From Circinella umbellata (lineage: Eukaryota; Mucoromycota; Mucoromycetes; Mucorales; Lichtheimiaceae), in the NCBI GenBank assembly GCA_025093555.1, contig JAIWNF010000028.1, positions 1 through 64,000 on the forward strand: a stretch of 64,000 nucleotides of DNA, given 5' to 3'. The notes below the pieces were generated by a model. That model ran no database searches. It was not told the DNA's origin and saw nothing but the letters and a program-made list of their open reading frames with translations. Within the stretch, counting starts at the first letter, position 1; the number at the start of each line of letters is the position of its first letter. The translations under genes were made by a program, and so were the position numbers. Positions 56,296 through 64,000 of the stretch are shown here, piece by piece.

Positions 56296-56603
56296 ATTTA
56301 TTTTGTCAAGGGACCTGTAGTAGGAGTAGTAATAATAAAGAAGAAGAAATAAAGAAAAATAAAAAGTCGAAGTTAAATTCGACTTTTTATTTCTTTTTTC
56401 CAGGCCAAATATGATGGAACGTGTAATTTCCCTTTACGCGAGCCGGGACCAACAAAGCAAAACAGCATAGAATTAAAAGAAAGCTTAGTACTATTTTTTT
56501 CTGTATGCATTACAGCAACAAAATTTATAGTCGATTATATAATTATTTTCTTGTCTCTTAAAAGAAAAAAAGGAACCTTGTTCATTTCTTTCCCCAACCT
56601 TCT

Positions 56604-56648
<45 letters not shown>

Positions 56649-57272
56649 ACGACATCATATTTATTAATTCTTGTACCCCCCCCCGCGTTCCCCCCCCCAC
56701 ATTACACTTTACTCTTGTTCAATCTAAATGGGGAAATGGAACATATCTTTTTGTCAGGCAACAAATATGAAAAGCTGTCTATTAAATTCTCCTTAAGTCA
56801 TTTTTATTACCAAGTATTGTACATGGGAAAGTTTTTTATGTAATGATAAACCGCGGAATAGGCAGATATGGAAAAATCACAAAAAAAAGGTCAAGTGTAT
56901 GTAAGCAAAGTGTAATGTCACAAAGGGTCGTTCAAGAAAGATATTGTGCTGGCTTACAAATTTCTTTTTTTGTTTTGTCGTAATGTTTTTGCTGTATTTC
57001 TGAAAAAAAAAACCTGATATGACAAAGATCACGCATACAAAAGTGTGAATTTCCACACTCGAGTAAGTCTTATTTACCCACCCTTCCGAATATATACGTA
57101 TAAGAAAAAAATAGAGTAGTAGGTGAAGAGAGAAAGATGATGAATATATAAGCCATTCTTGTCGATCCACCTGTTTCTTTATAAAGAGTTTTTTTTTCTT
57201 TTACTTCTTTTCTTTTTTACTTTTTTTGCAGAAGCACCATCAAACTCCTCTTTTATTTTTATTTTTTGCTGG
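56296..57272. promoter_or_regulatory. Divergent promoter of GH3 gene and sugar transporter
   Basis: 977 bp between the two start codons. It contains a compound (CT)n(CA)n microsatellite at 56604-56648, two C-runs near 56680, a TATA-like ATATATAAG at ~57144 for the transporter and a perfect 15-bp inverted repeat near the GH3 start. No gene inside. Confidence 0.6.
56357..56392. promoter_or_regulatory. Perfect 15-bp inverted repeat upstream of GH3
   Basis: AAATAAAAAGTCGAA and its exact reverse complement are separated by GTTAAA, 62 bp before the GH3 ATG. It could be a hairpin in the 5' leader or a dimeric protein-binding site. Confidence 0.7.
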
Positions 57273-59611
57273 ATGGGTCTTATTTATAATATCTCATGTG
57301 CTGCTTTTGCAGGTAAATTAGAGTATAATATCTTATGAATACTTTGTATTGTTGTGGGTGTGGATTGATCATAATATCAATATCACTGATATTTATATTA
57401 TCACTCATTCATTTAGCTCTTGGAAGTTTTTTGTTCGGTTATGATTCGGGTATTATTGGAGGGTAAGATTTTATATAATAGAATACTCTGTAATCCGGGA
57501 GGAATTGGTGAATCTTATATTAAATCATTCTGTCTTATATTAGTGTTCTTATTCAGAAACACTTCTTGGATGCACATGGTAATCCAAACTCAGCTCTCAA
57601 AGGTGCTATTGTTGGTTAGTTTGGCTCTTCTTTTTGTTTATGCGAGAAATTGCCTATGTTTATGTAGATTATATCAGCAACAATTAATGCCTTATAAATT
57701 TTTATTTTCTATTGTTTAGCCCTATTCAATGTAGGATGTTTTTTTGGTGCTTGTATCGCTGCTACCTTGGCAACAAAGTTCGGTCGTAAACGTACTATTC
57801 AAGTTGGATGTTTCTTTGCAACAGTTGGGGGTGCTATTCAAACTGCTTCGGTTAATGCTGGAATGTTTATTGCTGGAAGGTAATACTTGGGTATATTATA
57901 AAAATATAATGTATATAAAAGTTAAATTGACGCCAGAAGAACTACATTATCGTACACTATACAGATTTATTATTGGTTTTGGTATTGGTTTGCTTTCTAT
58001 GATTGTTCCATTATATCAGGCAGAAATTGCTCCACCTGCTATCCGTGGTTTTGCTGTTGGTTTGGCACAACAATTTGTTGGATTTGGCGTTTTAGTTTCG
58101 ACATGGTAAATATTTCGAAAGAAAGAGTTTTTTTTTTTTTTTCAAAAAACAAACATCGATTAGGTTTATTGATTTATTATATAATTAAGGGTGGTCTATG
58201 GTGCAAATAATATTGATTCAGATGCTCAATGGCAAATTCCCATTGGTATCCAAGTTGCCCCAGCTGTTATCTTATTCTTTGGTACATTCTTTTTGCCTTA
58301 TTCACCTCGATGGCTCGTTTCCGTTGGTCGAAAAGAAGAAGCTCGTAAAGTTGTCGAAAAATTATATTCGAGTACAGAAGAACAGGAAATGACATATCGT
58401 CAAATTTGCGAAGAAGTTGATCGTGAACTTAAGGTTGTATCAACCAATCCAAAGGATTTAATCAAACCTCAATACATCAAACGTGTTATATTGGCTTGTG
58501 GTGGTCAAATCGGAGCTCAGTTTACAGGTATCAATATTGCAAATTAGTAAGTATTATATTATGAGAGCTTTATTTGGTGTATTAGAAAAGAGTGGATTAT
58601 CATTTATTGTATAGTATGCTGATTCGGCAACAAAACAAATCACCATGTATAGTTATGGGGCTACCATCTACAAAGCTCTTGGATTTGATACCACTACATC
58701 ATTGCTAGTCAATGCTATTTACAGTATCGTAGGTCCTGTCGCCAATATAATTACAATCACCTTTATTGTTGATAGAGTGGGTCGTGTTCGACTCATGTGG
58801 CTCGGCAGTATTGCTATAGGAACGTTGCTTATGCTTATTGGTGCTGTTTACAAACGTTTTCCAGGCCCCACTGAAGAACAACTTGCTAATGATCTCATAG
58901 GATATACAGAAAACCGTTCTGCTCATCTAGCTATCATTGTGAGTATAATATGACATAAATCAAGAAAAATAACTTTTTTGAAACGAAGTCTACTACATTT
59001 ATCATTACTATTATTTATTTTTGCTGACTAAACCCACTCCACACATCTTAAAAATCTTGTCCAAATTATAGTGCTTCTTTTTCCTCGTTTCCGTTGTTTT
59101 TTCTTTGTCATGGGGGTAAGTTTAATCATAGTTGTACCGGGGATTAGGAATAATTAAAAACATTAACTGACAATAAATGGTTACACATTCTAGCCCTGTT
59201 GCGTGGATTTACCAATCGGAAATCTTCCCCTTGAAGATCCGGACCATGGGGGCTTCTGCAGCAACAGCAAGTAAGTATCATAACAAAGTTGTAAACTATA
59301 AATCGGTCAATTTAGCATACTTAAAGTATTTTCTATTGTATTTAGGTAATTGGCTTTTCAACACATGGATTTCACAAGTATCGCCCATTGCTTTGGATAA
59401 TCCAAGCGTTGGACCGAATTTCTTTTTCATGTTTATGGCTTTAAATTATTTTGTCGCAGGTTATACTTTCTTATTTTACCCGGAAACTAAAGGAAAGACA
59501 TTGGAAGACCTTGGTGGCGTCCTTGATGAAGGTATCCCGATGGAAAAAAACGATGGCGGTAAAGTTGAGGAAGCAGCAGCTGGGTCAAATTCATCACAGG
59601 ACAACAAATAA
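57273..59611 (+). CDS. MFS sugar transporter, sugar porter family (495 aa)
   Basis: Ten exons: 57273-57312, 57417-57462, 57544-57614, 57720-57879, 57965-58105, 58190-58546, 58653-58938, 59072-59115, 59194-59270, 59346-59611; 496 codons in phase. Sugar-porter signatures: FGYDSGIIGG in helix 1, GRKRT in the loop 2-3, GRFIIGFGIGLLSMIVPLYQ and PRWLVSVGR, GGQIGAQFTGINIANYY in helix 7, DRVGRVRLM, and PETKGKTLEDLGG after helix 12. The acceptor at 58652 is chosen since it restores INIANYYGATIY, whereas the earlier TATAG at 58614 breaks the frame. It would carry hexoses or pentoses across the plasma membrane by proton symport. Helices 4-5 and the GRK/PETKG sites look intact. It is divergent from the GH3 gene. 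Confidence 0.9.
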
Positions 59612-61909
59612 ATGCTAGTCTCTTACAGTTATATACTACTCTTTTAATTTATACTTCTACCTTTATCAACTTAATATTTTGTAATATTCTTTGTACGTAT
59701 CATGAAAAAATCATAAGCATGAACTATGATTATTGGTGTCATCTTTTTTTTATCTTTATTTAGCTTTGATGCTACAATCATTTTGTTACGTAATAAAAAA
59801 ACCACCTTATTTTTATCTATATTTTATTATCAATAATAGCACAATCTCAGTTTTCTCTTGTGTCTTTTCTTGCCCAACACGATCGATTTCTTTTTTCCGA
59901 TTATATAAGTATATTTGTCATCTACTGGCAGCAATGAAAATGCTATTCCGGACGTAGTTCATAAGATTGTTAAAATATATATTTTTTGTGGAAACATGCT
60001 AAAAAAGACATACATAGGCAGAGATACGTATACGGTAAAAGTTTTTAAGTAAAGTCTTTTAATGAGCAAGAAAGCTGAGCGTATCAAAAAATTTTAATCT
60101 CATACGTACCACTGTTGATTATTTGATGAAAAAGAGTAATAAATGGAAATATCAGAAGACGCTAAATCAGAATCATAAGACGTTTTTTAAAGGGTTAGTT
60201 TTTCCTTGCTGATCTAAAGTAGACAAGAGCATTCATCAATATTATATCTAGAATAGAATACAGTAATGGAACTTTAAAACTTCCTACGGAGCATTTAAAG
60301 AAATTATTATTAATATAAGCTTATTGATTATATGTGGGAAGTACAGAATAGTTTGTTCGTGTGATATAATAATAATGTGATTAGGAATAATGGTGCTGTA
60401 AAATATAATTTTCAAAAACATACAATTACACAAGGAATCGAATTGAAATACACCGACTTCTTGGCATTGATCATTTTTTCTTTTTAAGAATAATACTTGC
60501 AGTTTTCAAGATGTTTCATATTTTGCTCGATGTAAATAATGGATCGAGTCGAAAGGTACTATTCTATAGAACAGTTCTCTCAGTAAAAAAGAGCACTTCT
60601 ATGACCTATTGCTACGTAATCTACACTTTAATATACAACAGTATCCAGGATAGATAATAAAATTCCATTGTTTTTTTAAAAAAATTCTTGACAAACACTG
60701 CTTTTGATTTTTTTTATAGCGGTGATAGTGAGAATAAAAGTGTCACCTTCCTTGCTAAGTTTATTATCTTTAGGTTATCGTAAGTTAAATTTGATATATG
60801 CACTGTGTACAGGTGAGACATACAGCAAAGTAAGTTAACTTTTTTCTCATCAGTATAATTTAACTAGTATGTGAGTTTCAAAATACAATTTCATTCTTAG
60901 AAAAATTGTAAAATTAAAAATTAAAGCAATTTGGCCCTTGTTCTTTTTGCTTTTGCAACTTTACGTACGAAATAATTTGTGTGTGTGTGTGTGTGTGTAA
61001 AAAAATATATTGTAATCTGATTGTACAAAGATTAAATTTGGCTAGGTTATACAAGATGACAACACTGGTCATTTTAAGTATGATAGAGATGGTTACTTTT
61101 ACTCATCATAAGCGTGTACCATTTTTTCCCATTAAATCTTCTCCATTGATTTATTAGGTCATCATGTTTGAATATGAGAAGAAAGTATCTTTTTTTGGAG
61201 ACTTATTCTCCTATTGGGTAAGGGTGAATGCTGAATACTTATATAATCATCCAAGTGTTTTTTATTATACAACATTTTACAAGATCAAAAAAATGATTTG
61301 TTCATATCATTGGTTTGGCCAATATTCGTTTTCACACGGTGTCTAGCCTGGATGTAAGAAATAATAAGGGTTGAACTATTGAAGACCCCTATTGATGTGG
61401 TAATATAATGATCGGGGAATATTCATGTATTTTGTCCGGTCATTCTTTTTTAATGCCGCTCTCTCTCGCCGTCTGTGGTATTTAGTGTAACACCCATAAT
61501 AATTCGACAGCCACTTACGCCCACCTATTCACTCCACAAATACGACAAACATAACATTTAATAAGAAAGTCAATTGCATACAGCTCTTTTATTTTAATTC
61601 GTCTGTTTACATAATTCTCCCATTCGTTAAAAGTGGATAAATCTCCTTTCCATTCTTTTTTAATAACGGTTCCAAGAAAAAAATCAGTTTGTCCGTTTTA
61701 TGTCACTCATACATCCCAACTTTGCTTTCTTTAGAAATAATGTTCAAGTATATTTGTAGACTTTACTAAATGGTTTTTTTTAACCATTCTTCTTTCCCGA
61801 TTTTTTTTATATATATATTCGCATCCTTTTTCCTTTTCCTTTTCTTTTTTTTTTGCTTTCTCTCTGTCTAAACGTATCATATATAATTGTCCAAGGCTAT
61901 TTTTAAAAT
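59612..61909. other. Intergenic upstream of GH31
   Basis: About 2.3 kb without a supportable gene, with a (GT)10 microsatellite at ~60978. The last ~120 bp is C/T-rich with a TATA-like TTATATATATATTC at ~61807. Confidence 0.5.
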
Positions 61910-64000
61910 ATGAGCAGATTGCAACTCGAATACTTCAACAACAACGAAGGTATTGTCGCTCAAAAAGGAAATGCTTTAACTTATCGTCTTTATCATGAGC
62001 TGATTCAAATTGAGCCTTGGGGAAAGGATAGGTAATAAAATAGTCACTGTGTTTATATCATGTTCTATTATAAGAATAATATGAGCATTATGATATTTTG
62101 ATTCGACTATCATTGACAACTTATAAAAATATATTATATATTTATGTCTTGCCATAATGACCACACAAAAAAGTTTGCGTGTCCGTATTACTCAAGCTAG
62201 TCATATTCGTGATGACTTACCTGGTGCCTTATTAACTACTGAAGAAATTGGATACAAAGCTTCCGATGATGCTATTAAAATCACTGAAACCGGTGGTGTT
62301 ATCCGCAATGGAAACATTGAAGCCCGTGTGACCAAAAAAGAAGGAAAACTTGTTTTTTGGGATGTCAAGAATAATTGTGAACTTGTTCGTGAAGCACAAC
62401 CCCATATTTGGATTAATGGTCGCGTTATTCGTCCATTGTCGGGCGACGCATATAAAATTGAAGCTAATTTTCAAGCTTATGACGATGAGAAATTTTATGG
62501 TCTTGGACAGGTAAATCAATAGAAAAATGTAAAGAATTCTGAGAAGAACCCACGTGTGCGTGCGAAAAGAAAAATGTTATTGTTTATATATATACTTAGA
62601 TAATTAAAGTATTAACGTAATTTTCTTTATGTATTTGTATGTCTCAAATAACAGCACCATCATGGTAAGTTGAACCAAAAGGGTTGCGTAATTGATCTTT
62701 GTCAACGCAACGCCCATGTTACTATACCATTTTTGGTGTCGAGTCGAGGTTATGGTTTCTTATGGAATAATCCTGCTGTTGGTCGTGTTGAACTTGGTAT
62801 GGGACTGACACGCTGGGTTGCTGATGTGTCTCCACAAATGGATGTAAGCTGTTAAAAGCTTGAAATTTTTAAAAAAAATTGATTGATTGTTCTCATTGTA
62901 AAGCTTAATAACTTTTATTCATGTGATAAAATTACATAGTACTGGATTACAGCAGGTGACTCAGTTGCTGACATTATGTCGAACTATGTGGATGTTACCG
63001 GGCATTCTCCTCCTCTTCCATACTACGCTTCTGGGTTCTGGCAATGTCGTTTGCGATATAAGTCCCAAGAAGAGGTGTTGAGAGTGGCTCGTGAATATAA
63101 GAAGCGTGGCTTACCCTTGGATATCATCGTCATTGATTACTTTCATTGGACTCATCATGGTGATTGGAAGTTTGATCCTAAAGCTTTTCCTGACCCAAAG
63201 GCAATGGTAGATGAATTAAAGGAATTGAACATAGAAGTGATGGTTTCCATTTGGCCCACTCTCCAACCGGATTCTGAGAATTTTGAAGAAATGGAGCGCC
63301 GTGGTTTATTGCTCCGTAACGCAAGAGGACTTAATGTCCATCATCGTTTCTATGATAACCCTACTCTTATCGAATCCAAGTATATTACTCATTATGATGC
63401 AACTAACCCCGAAGGTCGTGAGTTTATTTGGTCTAAGGTAAAAAAGAATTATCACGATCTTGGCATTAAGATCTGGTGGCTCGGTAAGTTTCCATCACCT
63501 CTTTTTATTGTTTATCACTGTTCACATTATAACAAGTTAACTCATCATTGTGTGTAAATAATAATTTAGATGCCGATGAACCGGAAATCGAACCTGTACA
63601 GCCTGAAATGCTTCGCTTCCATGTTGGTGACGGTGCTTCGGTTTATAACATCAGTCCTATGCTTCATGGTATGGGTTTCTATAAGGGTATGAAACAAGAA
63701 GGACATAAAGATGGTGATATTATTTCGCTTTCTCGTTCTGGTTGGGCTGGTTCTCAACGCTGGGGTCAGGCCATTTGGTCCGGTGATATTACTTCTACCT
63801 TCGAAACATTGGCTGGTCAAGTACGTGCTGGACTTAATATGGGATTGAGCGGAATTCCTTGGTGGACAACCGATATTGGTGGATTTGTTGAGGGCAATAT
63901 TTACGATACAGAATTTCGAGAACTAATTGTTCGTTGGTTCCAATACGGTGCCTTCTGTCCATTGTTCCGTCTTCATGGATTTCGTGACCCTATGCCTGAG
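61910..64000 (+). CDS. GH31 glycosidase, alpha-xylosidase/alpha-glucosidase type (partial, 541 codons)
   Basis: Exons 61910-62031, 62174-62510, 62655-62843, 62940-63483 and 63570 to the right edge, joined in phase. An N-terminal beta-sandwich (FYGLGQ; GYGFLWNNPAVGRVEL) precedes the catalytic barrel with DYFHWTHHGDWKFDP, the nucleophile Asp398 in WWLDADEPE and the acid/base Asp470 in AIWSGDI, then GIPWWTTDIGGF. These follow GH31. The pattern FHW..GDWKFDP..FPDP and the short form resemble bacterial-type alpha-xylosidases more than secreted fungal alpha-glucosidases. There is no signal peptide, so it is probably intracellular and acts on imported oligosaccharides. The C-terminal part is missing at the edge. 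Substrate specificity is inference. Confidence 0.88.

Noticed and set aside
58615..58652. Extending the transporter exon to the earlier acceptor at 58614
   Set aside because: Gives a frame break and loses the NYYGATIY motif of helix 7.
1..64000. tRNA, rRNA genes or CRISPR arrays
   Set aside because: No cloverleaf with A/B boxes, no rRNA signature and no regularly spaced repeat-spacer array was seen; TTCGAATCC strings at 6533 and 11150 are part of the hAT ends.

Overview
The window looks like a piece of an early-diverging fungal genome, most likely Mucoromycota (Mucorales type). The grounds are strongly AT-rich DNA, short GT...AG introns (mostly 50-180 bp, acceptors often TATAG), Asn/Gln/Ser-rich proteins, and the mix of genes. 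The genus cannot be read from the sequence alone.

Layout. 1-24.6 kb is a transposon-rich block of decayed and nested elements: (i) a Ty3/gypsy pol end with integrase, a downstream accessory ORF and a possible LTR; (ii) a truncated Mutator-like (MULE) transposase; (iii) a Ty3-type gag pseudogene on the minus strand split by a 1.36 kb non-autonomous hAT element; (iv) a pogo/Fot1-like element with recognisable TIRs, itself split by a second hAT copy; (v) remnants of an unrecognised multi-exon gene; (vi) a chromodomain integrase end followed by 68-bp tandem repeats, a polypurine tract and an LTR; (vii) a second MULE with a WRKY/GCM1-like zinc finger, with a nearly intact pogo element inserted 8 bp from its start codon; (viii) an element with ~350-bp inverted arms holding two small convergent genes; (ix) a GCGCAAA minisatellite. 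From 24.6 kb the window is gene-bearing but loosely packed.

Host genes: an F-box/LRR protein; a Rap1/Rsr1 GTPase and a Ras1 GTPase lying tail to tail; a YhhN/TMEM86-like membrane protein; an IPI3/WDR18-like WD40 protein (ribosome biogenesis) convergent with a KIN1/MARK/PAR-1 kinase carrying a KA1 domain; an HSPA12-like Hsp70 with a Q/Y/G/P-rich tail; a SAM methyltransferase with a predicted N-myristoylation signal; an unrecognised disordered protein; a secreted GH3 glycosidase; a divergent MFS sugar transporter; and the first 541 codons of a GH31 glycosidase cut by the right edge.

How they may work together: Rap1, Ras1 and KIN1 are known polarity and growth regulators in fungi. The last 11 kb (GH3, sugar porter, GH31) looks like a small carbohydrate-use group: a secreted glycosidase and a transporter share a divergent promoter, and an apparently intracellular GH31 follows. 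All exon structures were worked out by hand from splice signals, frame continuity and family motifs. The multi-exon genes close in frame over all proposed junctions.
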